Positions 1 to 5,247 of a stretch of 5,367 nt of DNA are shown here, piece by piece. Made by a program: the position numbers and the translations under genes. Every line of letters begins with the position of its first letter. The stretch's first letter is position 1. Origin of the DNA: Thermodesulfobacteriota bacterium (GTDB taxonomy: Bacteria; Desulfobacterota; SM23-61); assembly GCA_030018715.1 (NCBI GenBank), contig JASEHN010000240.1, positions 1 to 5,367 of the forward strand. Direction: 5' to 3'. Under the pieces are notes generated by a model, which worked only from the letters and a program-made list of their open reading frames with translations, ran no database searches and was not told where the DNA came from.

Positions 1-22
1 TTCTTTACCCAAGATCGGACCT

Positions 23-233
23 TATTAGAGACTGTTACGATAAAAACAAATTTCCTTTTAAATTCCGTAAAATAATCCAGATTTTTGATGAGCACAATAA
101 AACGATAAATTGCTCTAATCTAGACCAAAATTTTTCCGGGCAAAAAGATAACTCGTTGAAAATTGACGGTTCTTTTACCCGGCATTATTTTTTAGGACTT
201 ATTTTTCGTTTTTTATCGTAACAGTCTCTAATA
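23..233. mobile_element. MITE-like element with perfect 24-bp terminal inverted repeats
   Basis: Positions 23-46 and 210-233 are perfect reverse complements (24 bp). The outermost dinucleotide is TA on both sides, so it can be read either as part of the repeat or as a TA target duplication, as left by Tc1/mariner-IS630 type elements. Complementarity continues imperfectly inward (about 64-78 against 181-197), and a further near-match pairs 136-148 with 171-182. The interior is AT-rich and shows no open reading frame of note. Size, inverted ends and lack of coding capacity fit a non-autonomous miniature element. A long structured intergenic repeat is the alternative; only other copies in the genome would settle it. 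Confidence 0.45.
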
Positions 234-254
234 GCTAAAGGCTAATTGCTAATA
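234..254 (+). repeat. Heptamer-period tract H1 (GCTNNNN x3)
   Basis: Three consecutive 7-base units begin with GCT, the first two being gctaaag and gctaatt. The tract starts right where the inverted-repeat element ends and lies upstream of the tRNA. Its reverse complement resembles tract H2 on the other side of the tRNA. Confidence 0.55.
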
Positions 255-256
255 GT

Positions 257-275
257 ACCCCGCCGCAGGCGGGGT
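257..275 (+). other. GC-rich hairpin just upstream of tRNA-Ser
   Basis: An 8-bp perfect stem, ACCCCGCC (257-264) with GGCGGGGT (268-275), closes a 3-nt loop and ends exactly 3 nt before the tRNA. A hairpin of the same geometry precedes the SRP RNA. It may be a terminator of upstream transcription, a processing signal or a copy of a dispersed hairpin repeat; no U-tract follows it, which argues against a standard intrinsic terminator. Confidence 0.5.
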
Positions 276-278
276 CAC

Positions 279-372
279 GGAGAGATGACCGAGCTGGCCG
301 AAGGTGCACGACTGGAAATCGTGTGTCCCGCCAAAAGCGGGACCGTGGGTTCGAATCCCACTCTCTCCGCCA
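279..372 (+). tRNA. tRNA-Ser (anticodon GGA)
   Basis: This gene carries serine to the ribosome and reads UCC and UCU codons. The acceptor stem GGAGAGA (279-285) pairs with TCTCTCC (362-368), followed by discriminator G369 and an encoded CCA (370-372). The anticodon stem CACGA/TCGTG encloses loop CTGGAAA with anticodon GGA at 314-316. A long variable arm (stem CCCGC 327-331 with GCGGG 337-341) marks it as a class II tRNA, which with the anticodon means serine. The T arm GTGGG/CCCAC with loop TTCGAAT is canonical (345-361). All arms pair well, so it should be functional. It lies upstream of ffs and dnaX, an arrangement seen in several proteobacterial lineages. No convincing promoter was found upstream. 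Confidence 0.97.
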
Positions 373-373
373 G

Positions 374-394
374 AAAATTTGCTACGCAAATTTT
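374..394 (+). terminator. AT-rich hairpin after tRNA-Ser, possible terminator
   Basis: A 9-bp stem, AAAATTTGC (374-382) with GCAAATTTT (386-394), has loop TAC and begins 1 nt after the tRNA CCA end. The 3' arm supplies a run of four T. The stem is AT-rich, so it would be a weak intrinsic terminator, or else a 3' processing signal. It is part of a 27-nt sequence (370-396) repeated almost exactly after the SRP RNA. Confidence 0.4.
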
Positions 395-401
395 ACCGGT
401 A

Positions 402-429
402 GCTATTGGCTTTTAGCTGGTGGCTTAAA
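402..429 (+). repeat. Heptamer-period tract H2
   Basis: Four 7-base units start with GCT (first two: gctattg, gctttta). The tract is followed by an ATTC-containing block (about 434-452) that recurs after tract H3 (about 502-522), so 402-452 and 478-522 form a degenerate direct repeat with an internal deletion. It contains GCTGGTGG at 416-423. Confidence 0.6.
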
Positions 430-478
430 AAATTGGAATTCTAAAGGCAAATACAGACAAGGTAAAGGTTAAATAGCG

Positions 479-499
479 GCTATTAGCCTTTAGCTGGTG
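479..499 (+). repeat. Heptamer-period tract H3
   Basis: Three 7-base GC-initiated units (first two: gctatta, gccttta), close in sequence to tract H2. Positions 478-495 are the reverse complement of 536-553 with a single mismatch, so H3 and H4 could pair as a hairpin with a loop of about 40 nt. It contains a second GCTGGTGG at 493-500. Confidence 0.6.
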
Positions 500-536
500 G
501 CAGAATTCTAAAGGGCAAAATAATATAAGGTTGAAA

Positions 537-564
537 GCTAAAAGCTAATAGCCAAAAGCCAAAA
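537..564 (+). repeat. Heptamer-period tract H4
   Basis: Four clean 7-base units (first two: gctaaaa, gctaata; the last two are both gccaaaa). This is the most regular tract and runs inverted relative to H3. It is also inverted relative to H5, so H4 and H5 bracket the SRP RNA gene. Confidence 0.65.
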
Positions 565-566
565 GT

Positions 567-585
567 ATTTTGCCCTTGGCAAAAT
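567..585 (+). other. Hairpin just upstream of SRP RNA
   Basis: An 8-bp perfect stem, ATTTTGCC (567-574) with GGCAAAAT (578-585), has a 3-nt loop and ends 3 nt before the inferred start of the SRP RNA. The geometry and the central GCC/GGC match the hairpin before the tRNA, although the outer bases differ. The left arm can alternatively pair upstream, since 566-577 is the exact complement of 511-522. Confidence 0.5.
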
Positions 586-588
586 CTA

Positions 589-692
589 TGATAGCCGGGT
601 CCTGCGCAACGGAAAGTTACCAACCCCGTCAGGTCCGGAAGGAAGCAGCGGCCGTAACCACCTCCGTGTGCCGCAGGGGTGCCTGGCTATCA
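589..692 (+). ncRNA. ffs: Small bacterial SRP RNA (4.5S RNA)
   Basis: This is the RNA core of the signal recognition particle; it binds the Ffh protein and directs nascent membrane and secreted proteins to the FtsY receptor at the inner membrane. The diagnostic apical domain lies at 628-649: it contains AGGTCCGGAAGGAAGCAGC, with GGAA tetraloop (637-640) and the asymmetric internal loop that Ffh recognises. The termini 589-600 and 681-692 pair over 12 positions, including G-U wobbles, closing one long hairpin. The length of about 104 nt suits the 4.5S class, which lacks the Alu domain of the long Gram-positive form. The ends are set from the closing stem and may be off by a few bases. Placement directly upstream of dnaX is common in Gram-negative bacteria. 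Confidence 0.96.
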
Positions 693-697
693 CCCAG

Positions 698-718
698 AAA
701 ATTTGCAGGCCAAATTTT
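698..718 (+). terminator. AT-rich hairpin after SRP RNA, possible terminator
   Basis: AAAATTTG (698-705) pairs with CAAATTTT (711-718) across a 5-nt loop, 5 nt beyond the end of the SRP RNA stem. It is nearly the same sequence as the hairpin after the tRNA: 23 of 27 bases are identical over 694-720 and 370-396. A terminator or 3' processing role is inferred from position only. Confidence 0.4.
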
Positions 719-732
719 ACATTTAACTTCTG

Positions 733-753
733 GCCTGTAGCCCATAGCTTTAA
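733..753 (+). repeat. Heptamer-period tract H5
   Basis: Three degenerate 7-base units of form GCYNNNA (gcctgta, gcccata and a third). The reverse complement aligns in register with tract H4, placing inverted tracts on either side of the SRP RNA gene. Confidence 0.4.
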
Positions 754-808
754 AGACTGAGACTTTGTTCATGATGGAAATTTTTGGCACCGAACCTTAA
801 AAGACAAC

Positions 809-829
809 CGCTAATCGTTGATCGTTAAA
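809..829 (+). repeat. Heptamer-period tract H6
   Basis: Three 7-base units (cgctaat, cgttgat and a third beginning CGTTA) lie 30 nt upstream of dnaX. The unit is different from the GCTNNNN family further upstream. Aside from this tract and the post-SRP hairpin, 721-858 shows no gene and no convincing promoter. Confidence 0.4.
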
Positions 830-858
830 GGTATCGAGCCGCGGGCGAGATCTGTGAT

Positions 859-2619
859 ATGTCCTACTTAGTCCTGGCCAGAAAATGGCGGCCTCAAACC
901 TTTGAGGATGTCATCGGGCAAAGACCCATTACTCAGGCGCTGCAGAATGCTATCGGCACGCAGCGGGTAGCGCACGCCTACCTGTTTGCCGGGCCGCGGG
1001 GCGTGGGCAAAACGTCTGTCGCCCGGATATTGGCCAAGGCCCTCAACTGCCAGGAGGGCCCCACTAAACAGCCTTGTGATCGTTGCTCTTTCTGCCAGGA
1101 AATCCGCACGGGAATTTCGTTGGACGTAGTGGAGATTGACGGCGCCTCCAACCGGGGGATCGATGAGATTCGGGAGCTGCGTGAAAACGTCAGATACCTC
1201 CCGGCCAAGAATCGCTATAAGGTTTACATCATCGACGAAGTCCACATGCTTACTGAACCGGCCTTCAACGCTCTCCTTAAAACCCTGGAGGAGCCTCCGC
1301 CTCACGTCATCTTCATTTTTGCCACCACCGAACCCCATAAGATTCCTCTCACGATCCTCTCCCGCTGCCAGCGGTACAACTTCAAGCGCATCCCCCTGGC
1401 CTTGACCATGGAACAGTTGAAGAAAATAGCCGACGAGGAAGGAATGGCCATCAGCGACCGGAGCCTGCACCTCCTCGCCCGGGAAGCTGAAGGGTCAATG
1501 CGGGATGGACAAAGCCTCCTGGACCAGGTTCTTTCCTTTAGCGGAAAGCAAATTTCCGATGAAGAAGTCATCGAAGTTCTGGGCCTGATTGACCGAAAAA
1601 TCCTGCATGAGGCCGTCAAAGCCCTGGCTGACGGGGATAAAGTGCGCCTTCTGCAAATCGCCGAAGAAGTCCATCACTTCGGTTACGATATCAAAGAATT
1701 CTGTGGCGAGCTGGCCAAACTGGCCCGCGACCTTCTGGTCCTGAAGGTTTTCCCTAAAGAGGGCGCCGAGCATTCCGCGCTGATCGATCTCCCCGCAGAC
1801 GAAATCCAGGAACTCTCTTCCCAGGTCGAGAAGTTTTCTCCGGAAGAAATCCACAGCCTTTTTCGCGCCTTGCTCCAAGCCCACGATGAGGCTGCCCGGG
1901 CAACCTTCCCCCGGCTGGTTCTGGAGATGACCTTGACCCGGGTCGCCCGCAGGAAACCGATCGTTTCCGTAGAAGAAGTCCTGGAAAGGCTCCGCATCAT
2001 GGAAGAGCGCCTGATTTCAGGGCATGAATCTCCTCCCTCTGCTCTGCCGCGGCCAGGGGCAACTACATCGGTCGCCCCATCCCTGCCGGGGGAGTCCATG
2101 GACCAAACTGCTGGCCTGCCCAGGGCAGAGGATGAAAAACAAGAACATCGGCCTGCCGAAGAAACCGATGGAGAGATAGGCGTGCCGGCAGAAGAAATTC
2201 CCGCAGGGTTGTCAGGGAAAATAAGTGATCGATGGAAAGAGTTTGTCCTGTTCGCCAAGAAGAAAAAGCCGCCTCTGGCTTCCCTCTTAGAGCATGGCAG
2301 TCCATTAACCCTAAGGGAAGATTTGCTGGAGATCGGCTACCCGGAAAAATCTTTTTACCTGGAAAGGATGCAAGAAGCGGACAACCGATCTGCTCTGGGT
2401 GTCTTGTGCGCGGAATTTTTTAAAAGAAAAGTGACAGTTCGTGTTTCAGGCATGAAACCCCAATCTCCGCCCCCGGGTATTCCTAACAATGGAGAAGAAG
2501 GGCGGAGCGCGAAAAAGAACTCCAGGCAAAATCAGCAGGAAGAAGTTTTGAGCCACCCCCTGGTGCGGGAAGCCATCAATATTTTCGGGGGGCGGGTGGT
2601 GGAAATTAAATTTTTATGA
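859..2619 (+). CDS. dnaX: DNA polymerase III subunit tau (clamp loader ATPase)
   Basis: DnaX is the ATPase of the clamp loader, which opens the beta ring and places it on primed DNA; the tau form also tethers polymerase cores and helicase at the fork. The 586-residue protein starts with the family signature MSYLVLARKWRPQTF. Walker A is GPRGVGKT (45-52), the zinc module cysteines are C64, C73, C76 and C79, Walker B is IIDEVH (124-129), sensor 1 is ATT (155-157), the SRC motif with the arginine finger is at 168-170, and sensor 2 is GSMRD (212-216). The clamp-loader collar follows to about residue 370. A Pro/Glu-rich linker (about 386-455) leads to a tau-type C-terminal domain (about 455-530) and a conserved-looking tail. 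Length is a little under the 643 residues of E. coli. The start has only a weak ribosome site (about 844-850). The ybaB ribosome site overlaps its stop codon. Confidence 0.97.
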   Translation: MSYLVLARKWRPQTFEDVIGQRPITQALQNAIGTQRVAHAYLFAGPRGVGKTSVARILAKALNCQEGPTKQPCDRCSFCQEIRTGISLDVVEIDGASNRGIDEIRELRENVRYLPAKNRYKVYIIDEVHMLTEPAFNALLKTLEEPPPHVIFIFATTEPHKIPLTILSRCQRYNFKRIPLALTMEQLKKIADEEGMAISDRSLHLLAREAEGSMRDGQSLLDQVLSFSGKQISDEEVIEVLGLIDRKILHEAVKALADGDKVRLLQIAEEVHHFGYDIKEFCGELAKLARDLLVLKVFPKEGAEHSALIDLPADEIQELSSQVEKFSPEEIHSLFRALLQAHDEAARATFPRLVLEMTLTRVARRKPIVSVEEVLERLRIMEERLISGHESPPSALPRPGATTSVAPSLPGESMDQTAGLPRAEDEKQEHRPAEETDGEIGVPAEEIPAGLSGKISDRWKEFVLFAKKKKPPLASLLEHGSPLTLREDLLEIGYPEKSFYLERMQEADNRSALGVLCAEFFKRKVTVRVSGMKPQSPPPGIPNNGEEGRSAKKNSRQNQQEEVLSHPLVREAINIFGGRVVEIKFL

Positions 2620-2623
2620 GGAG
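2618..2623 (+). promoter_or_regulatory. ybaB ribosome binding site overlapping dnaX stop
   Basis: GAGGAG lies 6 nt before the ybaB ATG and shares two bases with the dnaX TGA stop (2617-2619). Ribosomes finishing dnaX therefore release on top of the ybaB entry site, which suggests translational coupling. It is the clearest Shine-Dalgarno sequence in the operon. Confidence 0.75.
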
Positions 2624-2629
2624 ACGGCA

Positions 2630-2944
2630 ATGACCAAAGGATTTGGAAATCTGGTGCGGCAGGCCCAGCAGCTCCAGGCCAAGATGCTTCAGGTGCAGGA
2701 AGAAATGGCCGGGCGCACGGCGGAAGCTTCGGCTGGCGGAGGGATGGTGACTGCCGTGGCCAACGGCAAGCAGGAGCTGGTGTCCATCAAGGTGGAAAAA
2801 GAAGTCGTCAATCCTGAAGACGTGGAAATGCTCCAGGACTTGATCGTGGCGGCAGTCAACGCGGCCCTGAAAAAAGCCCGGGAGATGGTTTCCGAGGAGA
2901 TGAAGAAGCTCACCGGCGGGATCAACATCCCGGGCTTGATGTGA
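2630..2944 (+). CDS. ybaB: Nucleoid-associated protein, YbaB/EbfC family
   Basis: Family members are small dimeric proteins that bind DNA, coat the nucleoid and have been linked to gene regulation and DNA repair; EbfC is the name used in Borrelia. The protein is 104 residues, the usual length. It shows the family layout: an N-terminal amphipathic helix rich in Gln and Met (about 5-30), a Gly-rich turn (ASAGGGMV, 33-40), beta strands through the TAVANGKQELVSIKV segment (41-55), then VVNPEDVEMLQDLIVAAVNAAL (59-80), which has the family's conserved PED and the long C-terminal helix, and a GGINIPGLM end. It sits between dnaX and recR, its standard location, with gaps of 10 and 7 nt, so it is co-transcribed and probably translationally coupled. 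No membrane segment or catalytic motif is present. Its precise role in this organism is not shown by the sequence. Confidence 0.96.
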   Translation: MTKGFGNLVRQAQQLQAKMLQVQEEMAGRTAEASAGGGMVTAVANGKQELVSIKVEKEVVNPEDVEMLQDLIVAAVNAALKKAREMVSEEMKKLTGGINIPGLM

Positions 2945-2951
2945 GCGGAAG

Positions 2952-3554
2952 ATGAATATCCAGCATGCCCAGCCCATCCTCAAACTGATCCAGGAATTGA
3001 CCAAACTTCCCGGGATTGGCGAGAAGACGGCCTTTAGATTGGCCATGCACATCCTGCGGTCTTCTAAGGAAGATGCCGAAGGGTTGGCCCGCTCCATCCT
3101 GCAGATCAAAGAAAAGATCCGCCTTTGTTCCCAGTGCTTCAACCTGACCGAACAAAACCCTTGCCGGATCTGTCAGGATCTAAGAAGAAACGCCGAAATC
3201 ATATGCGTGGTCAGCGGGCCAGAAGACCTGATTGCCCTGGAAAAAAGCGGCAGCTACCGCGGGCACTATCATGTGCTCCATGGAGTGCTTTCTCCGCTGG
3301 AAGGGGTAGGGCCCAAAGATCTGCGGATCAGCGAACTCCTCTCCCGTTTACAAGAGGGGAAAATCAAGGAAGTGATCCTGGCCACCAATCCTTCAGTGGA
3401 AGGAGAGGCGACTGCCCAGTACCTGGCCCAGATCATAAACCCTTTAAATATCCGGGTGACCCGTATTGCCAGGGGAGTCCCCATGGGCGGAGACCTGCAA
3501 TATATCGACGAGGCCACCTTGAGCAAGTCCCTGGAGAATCGAAGTCCGTTGTAA
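2952..3554 (+). CDS. recR: Recombination mediator protein RecR
   Basis: RecR acts with RecO and RecF to load RecA on single-stranded DNA coated with SSB, in gap repair and fork recovery. The 200-residue length is typical. The N-terminal helix-hairpin-helix is at about 12-33 (LPGIGEKTA, 19-27). The zinc finger has C59, C62, C71 and C74. The Toprim domain begins at EIICVVSGPEDLIALE (82-97) and includes EVILATNPSVEGEATA (140-155). The C-terminal part RIARGVPMGGDLQYIDEATL (171-190) is a hallmark of the family. The start is the only reasonable one: upstream in-frame codons run into a stop at 2937-2939 with no start codon between. Its purine-rich GGAAG abuts the ATG, too close for a good Shine-Dalgarno, so translation probably relies on coupling to ybaB, which ends 7 nt earlier. 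Confidence 0.97.
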   Translation: MNIQHAQPILKLIQELTKLPGIGEKTAFRLAMHILRSSKEDAEGLARSILQIKEKIRLCSQCFNLTEQNPCRICQDLRRNAEIICVVSGPEDLIALEKSGSYRGHYHVLHGVLSPLEGVGPKDLRISELLSRLQEGKIKEVILATNPSVEGEATAQYLAQIINPLNIRVTRIARGVPMGGDLQYIDEATLSKSLENRSPL

Positions 3555-3640
3555 AAACAGAATACAGGAATCAGAAATCAGAAGTCAGAAGTCAGAATAA
3601 AAGCTTTTTCTTCTGGATTCTGTCTCCTGTATTCCTTTTT
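3554..3640 (+). repeat. Heptamer repeat with fold-back, recR-cysS gap
   Basis: Nearly the whole gap can be cut into 7-base units. Six units ending in CAG run from 3554 to 3595 (for example aaatcag at 3575-3581 and aagtcag twice at 3582-3595). A palindromic centre AAAAGCTTTT (3599-3608) follows, then units carrying CTG in the opposite sense (3610-3630). The arms 3560-3583 and 3611-3634 match as reverse complements at 20 of 24 positions, and five A (3553-3557) face five T (3636-3640). The RNA would form one long hairpin ending just before the cysS ribosome site. It may act as a terminator of the dnaX operon, as an attenuator of cysS, or simply be a dispersed repeat. Confidence 0.7.
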
Positions 3641-3645
3641 AAGGA
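3641..3645 (+). promoter_or_regulatory. cysS ribosome binding site beside hairpin
   Basis: AAGGA lies 3 nt before the cysS ATG and directly abuts the T-run that ends the gap hairpin. The short spacing and the adjacent structure mean that folding could influence access to this site; that effect is inference. Confidence 0.55.
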
Positions 3646-3648
3646 ACT

Positions 3649-5130
3649 ATGCCCCTTAGAATCTACAATTCCCTGACCCAGAAAAAAGAGGATTTCATCC
3701 CCCTAAAAGAGGGCAGGGTATCGATGTATGTATGCGGGGTAACGGTATATGACCGGTGCCATATCGGCCATGCCCGCGCGGCTGTGGTCTTCGACGTCAT
3801 TTTCCGCTATCTCCGCTATCTGGGCTACGAAGTCACCTATGTGCGCAATTACACAGACGTGGATGACAAGATCATCAAGCGGGCCAACCAGGAAGGCGTC
3901 TCTTGCCAGGAAATTGCCGAACGGTACATCCGCGAGTATGAGGAAGATATGCAGGCTCTGGGCATGGAGCGCCCGACCCATGAGCCCCGGGCAACGGAAA
4001 ACATACCCCAGATCATCGCCCTGGTCGAAAACCTGCTGGAGAAAGATTTTGCCTACACTGTTGACGGAGATGTGTATTTCTCCGTGGAAAAATTTGCCGG
4101 CTACGGAAAACTATCCGGGCGCGATATAGAAGAGCTGCGTGCCGGAGCCCGGGTGGAAGTGGATGAGCGGAAACATAACCCATTGGATTTTGCCCTGTGG
4201 AAATCCAGCAAACCCAGAGAGCCGGAATGGGACAGTCCCTGGGGTAGAGGCCGTCCGGGGTGGCACATCGAATGCTCGGCCATGAGCCAGCGTTATTTGG
4301 GGGAGAGCTTTGACATCCATGGCGGAGGCAAAGACCTGATCTTTCCCCACCACGAGAACGAGATTGCTCAATCGGAGGCGGCCACTGGAAAACCCTTCGT
4401 GCGTTTCTGGGTGCACAACGGGTTCGTGAATATCGACCGCGAGAAAATGTCCAAGTCCCTGGGCAATATCCTGGCCATCCGGGATTTGCTAAAAGACCAT
4501 CATCCGGAAGCCCTGCGCCTTTTCCTTCTCTCCAGTCATTATCGCAGCCCGGTGGACTTTTCGATTAAGAACATGGTCGAGGCCAGAGTCGGTCTTGACC
4601 GCTTCTATTATGCCCTCCAGGAAATTGAAGGGCGCCTGGCCGGAGCCGGAGAAATTTTGCCCCCGAAACCGGAAGGTTTGAAAGGAGTGGCCCGGGAGCT
4701 CTGGGAAAAAGTCTTAAGCGTTAAGGGGAAGTGTCTGGAAGCCATGGAGGATGATTTTAACACGGCTTTGGCTCTGGGCTACCTGCATGATCTAACCCGG
4801 ACGATGAACCGGGCCCTTCAAGAAAAAGGCTTCCGCAAAGACCCGGCAGCCGCATCGCTCCTGAAATTAGGGAAAGACTGTTTGCTGGAGATTGGAAAGA
4901 TTTTCGGCCTCTTTCAGATGGCTCCGGCAGAATATTTCGCCAGTCAGCGGAAAAAGTTTCTTCACGCCACAGGCCTTAAGGAAAAGGAAATATTGGAGCT
5001 GATCACTAAGAGGGAGGCGGCCCGGAAAGCCAAGGATTGGGCTCTGGCGGACGAGATCCGCGCCCGCGCCGGCGCCTTGGGGATCCTTCTGGAAGATGGG
5101 CCAAAAGAAACCATATGGAAACCAGCCTGA
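3649..5130 (+). CDS. cysS: Cysteine--tRNA ligase
   Basis: This class I aminoacyl-tRNA synthetase activates cysteine with ATP and charges tRNA-Cys in the cytoplasm. The protein is 493 residues, somewhat longer than the 461 of E. coli. The catalytic Rossmann fold carries the HIGH motif (H38-H41) and the KMSKS loop (K266-S270, within EKMSKSLGN). The zinc ligands that discriminate cysteine are all visible: C29 in MYVCGVTVYD, C209 in GWHIECSAM, and H234 and E238 in FPHHENEIAQSEA. The DIHGGGKDL segment (222-230) is typical of the family. A helical domain follows (about 310-425), then the anticodon-binding C-terminus with REAARKAKDWALADEIR (455-471) and an ETIWK end. The start is supported by the AAGGA site and by the family-like opening (MPLRIYNSLTQKKEDF). 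It lies 94 nt after recR in the same direction, behind a repeat hairpin, so it may be co-transcribed or separately controlled. No clear terminator follows it. Confidence 0.98.
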   Translation: MPLRIYNSLTQKKEDFIPLKEGRVSMYVCGVTVYDRCHIGHARAAVVFDVIFRYLRYLGYEVTYVRNYTDVDDKIIKRANQEGVSCQEIAERYIREYEEDMQALGMERPTHEPRATENIPQIIALVENLLEKDFAYTVDGDVYFSVEKFAGYGKLSGRDIEELRAGARVEVDERKHNPLDFALWKSSKPREPEWDSPWGRGRPGWHIECSAMSQRYLGESFDIHGGGKDLIFPHHENEIAQSEAATGKPFVRFWVHNGFVNIDREKMSKSLGNILAIRDLLKDHHPEALRLFLLSSHYRSPVDFSIKNMVEARVGLDRFYYALQEIEGRLAGAGEILPPKPEGLKGVARELWEKVLSVKGKCLEAMEDDFNTALALGYLHDLTRTMNRALQEKGFRKDPAAASLLKLGKDCLLEIGKIFGLFQMAPAEYFASQRKKFLHATGLKEKEILELITKREAARKAKDWALADEIRARAGALGILLEDGPKETIWKPA

Positions 5131-5133
5131 TTA

Positions 5134-5161
5134 GATCGTAGATAAATTACGCATTCCGCAT
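5134..5161 (+). repeat. Heptamer-period tract after cysS
   Basis: Four degenerate 7-base units follow the cysS stop, the clearest pair being tacgcat (5148-5154) and tccgcat (5155-5161). The period matches the other gaps but the unit is a third sequence type. The tract is short, so the periodicity is less certain here. Confidence 0.35.
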
Positions 5162-5184
5162 TTGTTATGCTCCGATAATAACCT

Positions 5185-5212
5185 CTGACTTTTTTTCATT
5201 TGGGTGTATAAT
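5185..5212 (+). promoter_or_regulatory. Sigma-70-type promoter candidate
   Basis: A perfect -10 hexamer TATAAT (5207-5212) lies 16 nt after CTGACT (5185-5190), which matches the -35 consensus at 4 of 6 positions. The expected transcript start is about 5218-5220. The site lies in AT-rich sequence between the end of cysS and a GC-rich segment with no complete gene, so it would drive whatever lies at or beyond the right edge. Confidence 0.6.
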
Positions 5213-5247
5213 GAAAAATATGCTAACAGTTTGGCGATTTGAAAAAA

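Noticed and set aside
234..829. CRISPR array
   Set aside because: The repeats are tandem 7-base units and scattered hairpins, without uniform 23-40 nt repeats separated by unique spacers, and no cas genes are present.
868..1470. Long minus-strand frame opposite dnaX, and similar antisense frames opposite recR and cysS
   Set aside because: They lie wholly inside well-supported genes, encode no recognisable domains and are expected from codon bias in GC-rich coding sequence.
2260..2270. A-rich lysine codons in dnaX as a programmed frameshift site producing a short gamma form
   Set aside because: The in-frame heptamer is G AAA AAG rather than the A AAA AAG used in E. coli. A -1 shift would not stop promptly (that frame stays open to about 2423), and the site lies within the tau-type C-terminal domain, not at the boundary expected for gamma. 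A similar G AAA AAG at about 2511-2517 has the same problem.
3213..3215. Serine (residue 88) in RecR where E. coli has glutamate at the first Toprim strand
   Set aside because: This position varies among functional RecR proteins (from memory, B. subtilis has glutamine here) and RecR is not known to use Toprim catalysis, so it is not evidence of a defect.
3555..3648. T-box leader controlling cysS
   Set aside because: The gap is only 94 nt and is filled by the heptamer fold-back; no T-box consensus or specifier stem is visible.
5164..5200. T-run at 5190-5196 as an intrinsic terminator for cysS
   Set aside because: Only 4-5 bp stems (for example GCAT/ATGC at 5158-5170) occur upstream and they are not adjacent to the T-run; the T-run instead sits in the spacer of the promoter candidate.
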